64,000 nucleotides of DNA from contig NZ_PVWN01000001.1 of assembly GCF_003003885.1 (NCBI RefSeq), positions 62,001 through 126,000 on the forward strand. Reading direction: 5' to 3'. The position numbers were made by a program, and so were the translations under genes. The notes under the pieces are model-generated. The model was not told where the DNA came from. It did not search any database and worked only from the letters and a program-made list of their open reading frames with translations. Below, piece by piece: positions 53,047 to 61,847 of the stretch (position 1 is its first letter; each line of letters begins with the position of its first letter). This stretch comes from Chlorogloea sp. CCALA 695 (lineage in GTDB: Bacteria; Cyanobacteriota; Cyanobacteriia; Cyanobacteriales; Chroococcidiopsidaceae).

Positions 53047-54182
53047 TAATTATTATTGCCTTCACTTTCTAAAAACTGAAGTTCGTGGAAAATATCATAC
53101 ACATTATCAATTTTTCCTCCCAAAATACAAGTAAGATTTGGCAATTGCTGGTGGCGTTTAAATAAAATTGGTCTACTATCATCTACTTCACTTTGGGGTA
53201 AAACTGTTTTGACTTCCCAGAGTGAATCTACATAGCTACAGCTAGAGAGAATAGGTAAATAACGTGTAGCATCCCTAATCATATAAGGATAGTTTGTTTT
53301 ACGGGTTGCTTGATGGTAAATTTTATTTGTAGCACTAGTAGTATTTTCTGTATCTTGCCAATAACAATGGGGTGTATATCTGACATGGCTTAAAGTATGC
53401 AGTTGTTTTGATGGAAAAGGCATAAGTGAAAAGAATGGCCCACACATAACAGTTATTCCGATATTTTTAATAGATTCGGGAACTTGCACAAGGACAATTT
53501 CAGCCAATTCATGTTTAAGCGGTATCGCCGTTAATTCGGAAGCTGAAAGAATTGTGTTGATAGCGGAGTAGGTACAGTTAAAAATATATTTAGCTGTAAT
53601 GCAAGTTTGACCTAGGTTAGTGTTTATAGTAATATTTATTTTTTCTGTTTCTGTGATTTTCCTTACTTTAATTACGTCTGCATCGAATTTTATTTTGATT
53701 TGATGTTCTTCTAAAGCTACAAGCATTTTGTTTTTAAGCTTGATTGCATCAAAAACATATTCTTGGGTTTTAAATACTTCTTCTATTAAATTAGAGTTAA
53801 ATAGGTTTTTGATGGTTGGAGATACTAAGGTTATAGGGATATCAACGCGCTGACAAAAAGTTTTAAATTGACGGGCATTTACTTTAGAAAAATAGCTGCT
53901 AACTGCGTAATAGTTATCAAAACTACTAACGATGCAATCTTGATAATTATTGACAAATTTGTTAAAATTCACCTTTGATCGTAAAGCAGTTAAGAGGCTT
54001 CTAGGATAGTGATAACCATTGTGAACTCTAGCTTGATTGACATAGGAGGCGCGTTGAAATAAATCGGCTTCTTTCTCTAAAATAAGCACAGATTTTAGAT
54101 GCTTTTTTAAGTATAAAGAAACTGTACAGCCAAAAAAACCCCCTCCAACAACAACGGCATCATAATGAGAATATTCAACCAT
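53046..54182 (-). CDS. FAD-dependent oxidoreductase (DAO family)
   Basis: The 378-residue product has the FAD-binding Rossmann start YDAVVVGGGFFGCTVSLYL followed by the LILEKEADLFQRAS ribose-binding strand. The segment NQARVHNGYHYPRS resembles the DAO (D-amino acid oxidase/glycine oxidase) superfamily. The C-terminal part has CILGGKIDNVYDI in place of the usual GH-x-G. It is the first gene of the minus-strand operon, divergent from the PKS across 171 bp. A role in oxidising an amino or hydroxyl group of a lipid or sugar intermediate is possible; substrate unknown. Confidence 0.8.
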   Translation of the reverse strand: MVEYSHYDAVVVGGGFFGCTVSLYLKKHLKSVLILEKEADLFQRASYVNQARVHNGYHYPRSLLTALRSKVNFNKFVNNYQDCIVSSFDNYYAVSSYFSKVNARQFKTFCQRVDIPITLVSPTIKNLFNSNLIEEVFKTQEYVFDAIKLKNKMLVALEEHQIKIKFDADVIKVRKITETEKINITINTNLGQTCITAKYIFNCTYSAINTILSASELTAIPLKHELAEIVLVQVPESIKNIGITVMCGPFFSLMPFPSKQLHTLSHVRYTPHCYWQDTENTTSATNKIYHQATRKTNYPYMIRDATRYLPILSSCSYVDSLWEVKTVLPQSEVDDSRPILFKRHQQLPNLTCILGGKIDNVYDIFHELQFLESEGNNN

Positions 54183-54353
54183 ATTAAAAACAAAACTTGA
54201 TGTTATTTAAGTTAAAGTTAATATCAAAAAATTTAAAGTTTTCTGCCGAGGGGAGATTTGACAAAATTAACTGTATAGTTCAATCTAATCAGTGTAATTA
54301 CAAATTAATATTACGTCTAGATTGACCCCTTGCCAAATTGCGGTTTTTAATGT

Positions 54354-57300
54354 ATGAAACTAGAACCTATAGCGATCGCCGGAATTGGTTGTAGATTTCC
54401 CGGTGCTAATAATCCTCAAGCATTCTGGCAACTTTTGCGCGATGGTGTCGACTCGATTAGCGAAGTACCCGCGTCTCGGTGGAATGTAGAGGAGTTTTAT
54501 GATCGCGATCCAACTAAACTAGGCAAAACAAATACTCGCTATGGTGGGTTTCTAGATAATATAGACCGCTTTGACCCCCAATTTTTTGGAATTTCGCCGC
54601 GAGAAGCTGTAACTATAGACCCCCAGCAGCGTTTATTATTAGAGGTAGCGTGGGAAGCTTTGGCAGATGCGGGGCAGCTTCCAGAACATTTAGCTGGGAC
54701 GAAAACAGGCGTTTTTATTGGCATTGGCACGCACGATTATTCTATTTTACTGTGGCAAGATCCCGTTAGCGAACCTTATGCAACTACAGGTACGGGAAAT
54801 TGTATTGCTGCAAATCGGATTTCCTACGTTTTTGATTTGAAAGGGCCCAGTATCGCCATTGATACGGCTTGCTCATCTTCTTTAGTTGCGGTACATTTGG
54901 CGTGTCAAAGCTTGTGGCAAGGTGAGTCTAGCTTGGCATTAGCTGGCGGCGTGAATTTGTTATTATTACCGACTTTAATGGTGGGTTTTAGTAAAGGCGG
55001 ATTTCTGGCTGATGATGGCAGATGTAAAAGCTTTGATGCTAAAGCTAATGGTTACGTGCGGGGAGAAGGCGCGGGAATTGTTGTTTTAAAGCCCTTAGCG
55101 CAAGCTCAGGCAGACGGCGATCGCATTTATGCGGTAATTAGAGGTACAGCCGTTAATCAAGATGGTTTTAGCAATGGCATGGCTGCACCAAATCCCCAGG
55201 CGCAAGCGGCAGTTTTACGAGAAGCTTATAAAAAGGCGGGTTGCTTTGCGAATCAAATTCAGTACGTAGAAGCGCATGGTACAGGGACAAAATTAGGGGA
55301 TTATGTCGAAGCGAAAGCTTTAGGCGAGGTATTGGCAGAAAATCGGACTATTGATAATTATTGCGCGATAGGATCTGTAAAAACTAATATTGGACACTCA
55401 GAAACCGCCGCCGGAATTGCTTCGCTAATTAAAGTAGCTTTGGCGATGAAACACAAGCAAATTCCGCCTAGTTTGCACTTTTCTACTCCCAACCCGGAAA
55501 TAGATTTTGATAAATACTTGCTGCGCGTGCAAACAAATTTAGCACCTTGGGATAACGGGAAATTGGCTTTAGCTGGGATTAATTCTTTTGGGTTTGGCGG
55601 TACTAATGCTCATATAGTCGTTGAAGCAGCGCCAGAAATATTTGCAAGTAAGGAGTTACAGCGCCCGTTACAGCTATTGACAATATCCGCCAAAAGTGAC
55701 AAAGCTTTAAGGGAATTGGCGCAAAGTTATCAAGAGTTGCTAAAAGATCCTTTAGTAAATGTTAGCGATGTTTGCTTTAGTGCAAATAGTAAGCGATCGC
55801 ATTTTAACCATAGACTAGCAATTGTCGCAGATTCTAAGAGTATGGGCGACTTATTAACGGCGTATCTAAGCAACCATGACATCGCCGGAGTTGTTAGCCA
55901 TCAAGTTACAGATAAAACACCGCCAAAAGTAGCATTTTTATTTACAGGACAAGGTTCTCAGTATGCAAATATGGGAAAACAACTGTACGAAACTGAGCCT
56001 TTATTTCGCGCTAATATCGAACGTTGCAAGACAATATTAGGCAACTACTTAGATATATCGTTAGAAGAAATCCTTAATTCGGAAGCTTTAGACAAAACTG
56101 CTTACACTCAGAGCGCTTTGTTTGCGCTGGAATACTCGTTAGCAAAGCTATGGATGTCTTGGGGAATTATGCCGTCGGTAGTGATGGGGCATAGTGTAGG
56201 AGAGTATGTAGCTGCTTGCATTGCGGGAGTATTTAGTTTAGAAGACGGCTTAAAATTAATTGCTCATCGAGGGCGTTTAATGCAAGGATTGCCTACTGAT
56301 GGAGCAATGTTTGCAGTCATGGCAACAGAAGATAGAGTTAGGTATGCGATCGCATCTTACCCTGATCAAATTGCGATCGCAGCTATAAATGGCAGCCAAA
56401 GTATTACAATCTCTGGAAAAAGTGAAGCTATAGACAAAGTTATTGCGACTTTAGGAGAGATTAAAACCACAAAATTAAACGTCTCTCATGCTTTTCACTC
56501 GCCTTTGATGCAGCCAATGTTGGCGGAATTTGCACAAATCGCTGGAGAAGTAACTTATCACTCGCCGCAAATTGATTTATTTTCTAATGTCACGGGCAAA
56601 AATATCACTGATGAAATAGCTAATCCTGAATATTGGTGTCAGCATATTAGCCAAACTGTAAGATTTTCTGAGAGTATGGCTTGTTTGTACGAGCAAGGAT
56701 ATCGCGTATTTTTAGAAATTGGTGCTAAACCTATTTTATTAGGGATGGGGCGCAACTGTTTACCCCAAGAAGAAAATCTCTGGTTGCCAAGTTTACGCCC
56801 ACAAGTAGAAATTGAACAACTTTTACAGAGTTTAGCCCAGCTTTATGTTAGGGGAATAAAGGTAAATTGGGTTAATTTTGAGCAAAATTGCGGGAATATT
56901 ACTTCTTTACCTACCTATCCATTTCAACGTCAGCGTTATTGGTGGGAAGGCGCTAAATTAAAAAGCCAGTCAAAGGTTACAAATCATCCTTTACTAGGGC
57001 AAAAACTATCGAATACCGATAAAGAAATTCTTTTTGAATCAGTTATTAGCCAAGATACGCCAGCTTACTTAAAAGATCATAGCTTTAATAATCAACCAAT
57101 TTTTCCAGCTACAGCTTACTTAGAGATGGCTTTGGCGGCGGGATTTGACACGATAAAGTCAGAAAAACTAGCAATTGAAAACTTTTCTATCGAAAAACCG
57201 CTAATTCTGACGGAAACTCCTACAAAAGTACAGCTAATTCTTACTCCTGAAGGTAAAAGCTATCGTTGGCAAGTATTCAGCCTTGATAATGATTCTTGGT

Positions 57301-60300
57301 TGCTACACGCTGGGGGAAAAATAGCTGTAGAGACTAAGACTATTGACGCAATGTTACAAGCAGAATGCGATAGCGCAAGCGCGCCCGATAGCGCAAGCGC
57401 GCCCGGTAACGGGCTGCGCTCTATTTCTGTTACAGACTATTATCAGCAAGTTAAAGAGCAAGGATTGGAATATGGTACAAGTTTTCAAGCCATTACAGAA
57501 CTTTGGGTAGGGAAAGAAGAAGCTTTGGGTAAAGTTGAATTGCCTTTAGCTGCGGAAAACTACCAATTTCACCCAGTTTTGCTAGATGGAAGTTTGCAAG
57601 TTTTGGGGGCAATACTGCTTGATAATGATACCTATTTACCTGTAGGATGCGATCGCATTTCTGTATATCGTCGCCCTAATAACTGCTTGTGGAGTCACGT
57701 ACAGCTAAAATCAGTGGGGCAACAAATTAAGGCAGATTTACAACTATTTGATGAAAATAAAGCTTTAGTAGCCCAGATACAAGGGTTGACTTTGCGTTAT
57801 GCAAATCGCCCTAAACCTATAAAAGCTGACTTATCAAGTTGGTTGTATGAAGTTGATTGGCAAGCTAAACCTAAATCCTTGCATTCTAGAAAAGCTGAGA
57901 ATTGGTTAATATTTGCCGATAATCAAGGAATAGGGGCAAGTTTAGCAGAGAAGTTGAGAGAGAGCGATAGCGCAAGCGCGCTCGGTAACGGGCTTCGCAT
58001 TATATTAGTTTTTCCTAGTCAAGCTTACCAAAAAGTAGGCGAAAGCTACCATATAAACCCCGCCAATCCCCAAGACTTTCAGCAGCTAATAGCGGAAATT
58101 AAACAGCCTTTAGATAAAGTTGTGCATTTATGGAGTGCAGAAGATACTCAACAAATGGGTTGCGGCAGTGTATTACATTTAGTACAAGCCCTAACTGGAG
58201 TTGCAAAATCTCCGCAATTGTGGCTTGTCACTACAGCAACCCAAGCCGTAGATAATCAAACACCTTTACAAATACAACATTCAACTTTGTGGGGATTAGG
58301 GAGAGTAATTAGATTAGAACATCCCGATTTGCGTTGCGTAAATTTAGACTTAGATTTCTTAACAACCCCCAACTTATTTACAGAATTAAACTCCCAAGCA
58401 GACGCAGAAAACCAAATTGCTTATCGTCAAGGGATTCGTTATGTAGCTAGATTGATTCGGCGCAATTCTCCTGAAGCAACTGCAACCCAACTTAAAATAT
58501 CTAGCTACGGAATGCTAGATAACTTAAAATTACTTCCATATCAGCGCCAAGCACCAAAACCCGGAGAAGTAGAAATTAGAGTCTGCGCGGCGGGATTGAA
58601 TTTTAGAGATATTCTCAATGCTTTAGGAATGTTGCAAGAGTATTTAGAAAAAACGGGCTATGCAAAAGCGACAGATGCTCTCTTAGGTGGCGAATGTGCG
58701 GGGAAAGTTGTCGCAGTGGGAGAGGGGGTAGAAAAGCTAAAAATTGGAGATGAAGTAATTGCAGCGCAAGCATTAGGGAGTTTGAGCAGCTTTGTTACAG
58801 TTAATGCTCAGTTTGTCATCGTCAAGCCCAAGGAATTAAGTTTTACGGAAGCGGCAACAGTTGCAACTACATTTTTGACAGCTAGTTATGGATTACATTA
58901 TCTAGCCAAAATTAAACCAGGCGATCGCATTTTAATCCATGCTGCGGCAGGAGGGGTAGGACTCGCTGCCGTACAAATAGCCCAAAAAGCCGGAGCGGAA
59001 GTTTTTGCGACTGCAAGCTTTGCAAAATGGGACTTTTTGAAGTCTATCGGCGTAAACAATGTCATGAATTCCCGCACTTTAGACTTTGCCCAAGAAGTCG
59101 CCGGAATGGATATTGTTTTTAACAGCTTAAATGGCGAATTTATCCCGAAAAGCTTAGAAGTTTTAGCCCCCGGCGGTAGATTTATCGAAATTGGCAAGCT
59201 GGGAATTTGGGATGAAAGCCAAGTAAAACAAACTAGAGCCGATATTAGCTATTATGCTTTCGATTTATTAGACCTATCAACGCAAAATCCTGGCTTAATT
59301 GCCCAGCTATTAGCGGAATTAATGCCAAAATTCCAGCAAGGCAGTTTACAACCTTTACCACATAAAGTGTTCCCGATTGCTGACGCTGCGATCGCTTTTC
59401 GTTATATGGCGCAAGCCAAACATATCGGCAAAGTAGTAATATCTTTGCCCGAAGTAGATAATAAACTCATAATTAGAGACGATTGCAGCTACATAATTAC
59501 AGGCGGTTTGGGCGACTTGGGGCTACAAACGGCTAAATGGTTAATTGCGCAAGGTGCTAAACATTTAGTCTTAATAGGGCGCAATATAGAGCGAAATATT
59601 AGCCAACTAGCAGGAGCTAAAATTTATTTAGTTCAAGCTGATGTATCTAAGCTAGAAGATGTTAATAGAGTTTTAAGCGGCGATTTTCCCCCAGTGCGCG
59701 GCGTAATTCATGGGGCGGGAGTGCTAGACGATGGCTTACTGCAAAAGCTTTCTTGGCAGCGTTTTAGTGATGTTATGAAGCCCAAAGTTGCCGGGGCTTG
59801 GAATCTGCATTTAGCTACTCAAAATTTACCTTTAGACTTTTTTGTCTGTTTTTCCTCTATCACCTCGCTCTTAGGTTCTCCTGGACAAGGCAATTATGCG
59901 GCAGCTAACGCTTATATGGATGCTTTAGTTCATTATCGTCATCAATTGGGATTGCCTGGTTTGAGCGTTAATTGGGGGGCTTGGGGCAATGTAGGTATGG
60001 TAGCTCAATTAAAGGAACGCGATCGCCAAAAAATTACCGCCCAAGGAATGGGTACTATTGCTCCAGAGCAAGGTTTGCAGCTATTAAAAGAGTTATTAGC
60101 CCAAAAAGCTATTCAAGTCGGCGTTTTTCCCGTCGATTGGGCTAAGTTTCCTTATTCGTCGCCATTTTTAGAGAATGTAATCCCCCCAAAGGCAAAAAGT
60201 AGCTCATCATCGGAGTTTGTCCAAAAGTTAGAAATAGCGAGTGTAGAAATTCGCCAAACTATTTTATTCGATTTTGTCCGCTCCCAAATTGCCAAAGTTT

Positions 60301-61832
60301 TAGGTTTTAGTTCGCCAGAATCTATCGAAGCAAGTGAAAATTTTGCTGATTTAGGTATGGATTCGCTGATGGCCGTAGAACTAAAAAATCGTCTACAAGC
60401 TACTCTAGGCAAATCTATCGCTCAATCATTGGTTTTTGACTATCCCAACCTCCAAGCGCTAGTTGAGCATCTGCTTGTGGAAGTATTAGCGCTGGATGCA
60501 ACGCCGGAAAAACTCACAATTGAACCTATCGAACTTAACCAAACCCCACTCAATACAGAAGTTGCAATCATTCCTAAAACGCAGCCTAACGAACAAATTA
60601 ACCAAATCCCACTTAATGCAGAATTAGAAATTCCGCCGCAATTCTACCAATTTTCCCTTTCTCCAGAATACTTAAGCATCCGCCATGACATTGATGCTGG
60701 GCAAAAAATTGGCAATCCTTTTTTCAAAGCCCATACAGGTATAGCGAGAGATATTATCCAGATTGAAGGGGAAGAATTAATTAATTATGCCAGCTACAAC
60801 TATCTAGGACTATCGGGAGAAACCCAAGTTTTCCAAGCTGTCAAGAAAGCCGTTAAACGTTATGGTACATCAGTTTCCGCAAGTCGGCTTGTTTCGGGAG
60901 AAATCCCGCTACACAAAGAGTTAGAGCGAGAAATTGCTGACTTTTTGGGCATGGAAGATTGTATTGTGTACATTGGCGGACACATGACTAACGTAACTAC
61001 TATCAGCCACCTATTTCAGAAAAATGATTTAATTCTCTACGATGCGCTCAGTCATAACAGTATTCGTCAAGGTTGCGCGTTATCGAATGCTACAGCAATA
61101 GAATTTCCTCATAATGATTGGCAAACTTTAGATCGCATCTTACTAAATCGCCGCCACCAATACGAAAAAGTTTTGATTGTGGTTGAAGGTATTTATAGTA
61201 CCGATGGCGATATTGCTCCTTTACCGCAATTAATAGAGGTTAAAAAACGCCATAAAGCTTTTATTTTGGTCGATGAGGCGCACTCTATCGGCGTATTAGG
61301 CAATTCTGGGCGCGGTATTGGCGAATACTTCCAAATAACTAGTACAGATGTAGATTTATGGATGGGTACATTGAGCAAAGCTTTTGCTAGTTGCGGCGGT
61401 TACATTGCAAGTAGCAAAGAATTAATAGAATATCTCAAGTACACCGCACCCGGCTTTGTGTTTAGCGTCGGTATGTCTCCACCCAATACGGCGGCGGCGT
61501 TAGCGGCTTTGCAACTACTTAAAACTGAGCCAAAAAGGGTTACTAAGTTGCATAAAAAAGCTCAACTTTTCTTGCAATTAGCCAAAGAGCGAGGATTTGA
61601 TACAGGGGATAGTAATAATTCGCCGATCATACCAATTATTGTTGGAGAAAGCGATCGCGCTGTCCAGCTATCTCAGCTATTATTCAAGCGCGGTATTAAT
61701 GTTTTACCGATGATTTACCCCTCAGTTGCTTACAATGCTGCTCGTTTGCGCTTTTTTATAAGTTGCACTCATACCAAAAAACAAATAAAGTTTACCTTAG
61801 ATGTGCTTAGTGATGAGATTTCTAAAATTTAG
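54354..61832 (+). CDS. Type I polyketide synthase fused to alpha-oxoamine synthase (KS-AT-DH-ER-KR-ACP-AOS)
   Basis: The 2492-residue protein is a full reducing PKS module with a C-terminal PLP enzyme. KS (1-430) has Cys173, His308 and His348. AT (525-825) has Ser614 in GHSVGEY and HAFH, predicting malonyl-CoA. DH (880-1160) has His909 (Asn913 replaces the usual Gly) and Asp1078. ER (1385-1700) has AAAGGVGLAAVQIA near 1530. KR (1710-1890) has Ser1835, Tyr1848 and LDD (1791-1793, B-type). ACP has Ser2004 in GMDSL. AOS (2095-2492) has Asp2307 and Schiff-base Lys2342 in GTLSKAFASCGGY. AOS enzymes (PigH, SxtA, Fum8, serine palmitoyltransferase) join acyl thioester and amino acid with loss of CO2, so AOS should release the chain as an alpha-amino ketone. 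No thioesterase, loading module or PPTase is present. Two dispersed repeats are in frame near residues 1006-1022 and 1205-1215. Confidence 0.93.
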   Translation: MKLEPIAIAGIGCRFPGANNPQAFWQLLRDGVDSISEVPASRWNVEEFYDRDPTKLGKTNTRYGGFLDNIDRFDPQFFGISPREAVTIDPQQRLLLEVAWEALADAGQLPEHLAGTKTGVFIGIGTHDYSILLWQDPVSEPYATTGTGNCIAANRISYVFDLKGPSIAIDTACSSSLVAVHLACQSLWQGESSLALAGGVNLLLLPTLMVGFSKGGFLADDGRCKSFDAKANGYVRGEGAGIVVLKPLAQAQADGDRIYAVIRGTAVNQDGFSNGMAAPNPQAQAAVLREAYKKAGCFANQIQYVEAHGTGTKLGDYVEAKALGEVLAENRTIDNYCAIGSVKTNIGHSETAAGIASLIKVALAMKHKQIPPSLHFSTPNPEIDFDKYLLRVQTNLAPWDNGKLALAGINSFGFGGTNAHIVVEAAPEIFASKELQRPLQLLTISAKSDKALRELAQSYQELLKDPLVNVSDVCFSANSKRSHFNHRLAIVADSKSMGDLLTAYLSNHDIAGVVSHQVTDKTPPKVAFLFTGQGSQYANMGKQLYETEPLFRANIERCKTILGNYLDISLEEILNSEALDKTAYTQSALFALEYSLAKLWMSWGIMPSVVMGHSVGEYVAACIAGVFSLEDGLKLIAHRGRLMQGLPTDGAMFAVMATEDRVRYAIASYPDQIAIAAINGSQSITISGKSEAIDKVIATLGEIKTTKLNVSHAFHSPLMQPMLAEFAQIAGEVTYHSPQIDLFSNVTGKNITDEIANPEYWCQHISQTVRFSESMACLYEQGYRVFLEIGAKPILLGMGRNCLPQEENLWLPSLRPQVEIEQLLQSLAQLYVRGIKVNWVNFEQNCGNITSLPTYPFQRQRYWWEGAKLKSQSKVTNHPLLGQKLSNTDKEILFESVISQDTPAYLKDHSFNNQPIFPATAYLEMALAAGFDTIKSEKLAIENFSIEKPLILTETPTKVQLILTPEGKSYRWQVFSLDNDSWLLHAGGKIAVETKTIDAMLQAECDSASAPDSASAPGNGLRSISVTDYYQQVKEQGLEYGTSFQAITELWVGKEEALGKVELPLAAENYQFHPVLLDGSLQVLGAILLDNDTYLPVGCDRISVYRRPNNCLWSHVQLKSVGQQIKADLQLFDENKALVAQIQGLTLRYANRPKPIKADLSSWLYEVDWQAKPKSLHSRKAENWLIFADNQGIGASLAEKLRESDSASALGNGLRIILVFPSQAYQKVGESYHINPANPQDFQQLIAEIKQPLDKVVHLWSAEDTQQMGCGSVLHLVQALTGVAKSPQLWLVTTATQAVDNQTPLQIQHSTLWGLGRVIRLEHPDLRCVNLDLDFLTTPNLFTELNSQADAENQIAYRQGIRYVARLIRRNSPEATATQLKISSYGMLDNLKLLPYQRQAPKPGEVEIRVCAAGLNFRDILNALGMLQEYLEKTGYAKATDALLGGECAGKVVAVGEGVEKLKIGDEVIAAQALGSLSSFVTVNAQFVIVKPKELSFTEAATVATTFLTASYGLHYLAKIKPGDRILIHAAAGGVGLAAVQIAQKAGAEVFATASFAKWDFLKSIGVNNVMNSRTLDFAQEVAGMDIVFNSLNGEFIPKSLEVLAPGGRFIEIGKLGIWDESQVKQTRADISYYAFDLLDLSTQNPGLIAQLLAELMPKFQQGSLQPLPHKVFPIADAAIAFRYMAQAKHIGKVVISLPEVDNKLIIRDDCSYIITGGLGDLGLQTAKWLIAQGAKHLVLIGRNIERNISQLAGAKIYLVQADVSKLEDVNRVLSGDFPPVRGVIHGAGVLDDGLLQKLSWQRFSDVMKPKVAGAWNLHLATQNLPLDFFVCFSSITSLLGSPGQGNYAAANAYMDALVHYRHQLGLPGLSVNWGAWGNVGMVAQLKERDRQKITAQGMGTIAPEQGLQLLKELLAQKAIQVGVFPVDWAKFPYSSPFLENVIPPKAKSSSSSEFVQKLEIASVEIRQTILFDFVRSQIAKVLGFSSPESIEASENFADLGMDSLMAVELKNRLQATLGKSIAQSLVFDYPNLQALVEHLLVEVLALDATPEKLTIEPIELNQTPLNTEVAIIPKTQPNEQINQIPLNAELEIPPQFYQFSLSPEYLSIRHDIDAGQKIGNPFFKAHTGIARDIIQIEGEELINYASYNYLGLSGETQVFQAVKKAVKRYGTSVSASRLVSGEIPLHKELEREIADFLGMEDCIVYIGGHMTNVTTISHLFQKNDLILYDALSHNSIRQGCALSNATAIEFPHNDWQTLDRILLNRRHQYEKVLIVVEGIYSTDGDIAPLPQLIEVKKRHKAFILVDEAHSIGVLGNSGRGIGEYFQITSTDVDLWMGTLSKAFASCGGYIASSKELIEYLKYTAPGFVFSVGMSPPNTAAALAALQLLKTEPKRVTKLHKKAQLFLQLAKERGFDTGDSNNSPIIPIIVGESDRAVQLSQLLFKRGINVLPMIYPSVAYNAARLRFFISCTHTKKQIKFTLDVLSDEISKI
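57369..57419 (+). repeat. Dispersed GC-rich repeat in the PKS gene, with exact 18-bp tandem duplication
   Basis: GATAGCGCAAGCGCGCCC occurs twice in direct succession (57369-57386, 57387-57404), then GGTAACGGGCTGCGC. It is in frame and adds DSASAPDSASAPGNGLR within the DH region. GCCCGGTAACGGGC is a self-complementary core. The second unit plus tail matches 57966-57998 at 31 of 33 positions. Confidence 0.85.
57966..57998 (+). repeat. Dispersed GC-rich repeat in the PKS gene, second copy
   Basis: GATAGCGCAAGCGCGCTC is followed by GGTAACGGGCTTCGC. It is in the same reading frame as the first copy and encodes DSASALGNGLR. It sits in the structural KR region between DH and ER. Confidence 0.85.
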
Positions 61833-61847
61833 TTAATAGGTTAGTTG

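Noticed and set aside
54354-61832. Interpretation of the PKS as the heterocyst glycolipid synthase HglE
   Set aside because: The domain order with ER and a C-terminal AOS, and the absence of HglD/HglC/HetN-type neighbours, do not fit the hgl cluster.
60637-61832. AOS region as a separate BioF gene
   Set aside because: The frame is continuous from the ACP without a stop or start signal, and no biotin gene is nearby.
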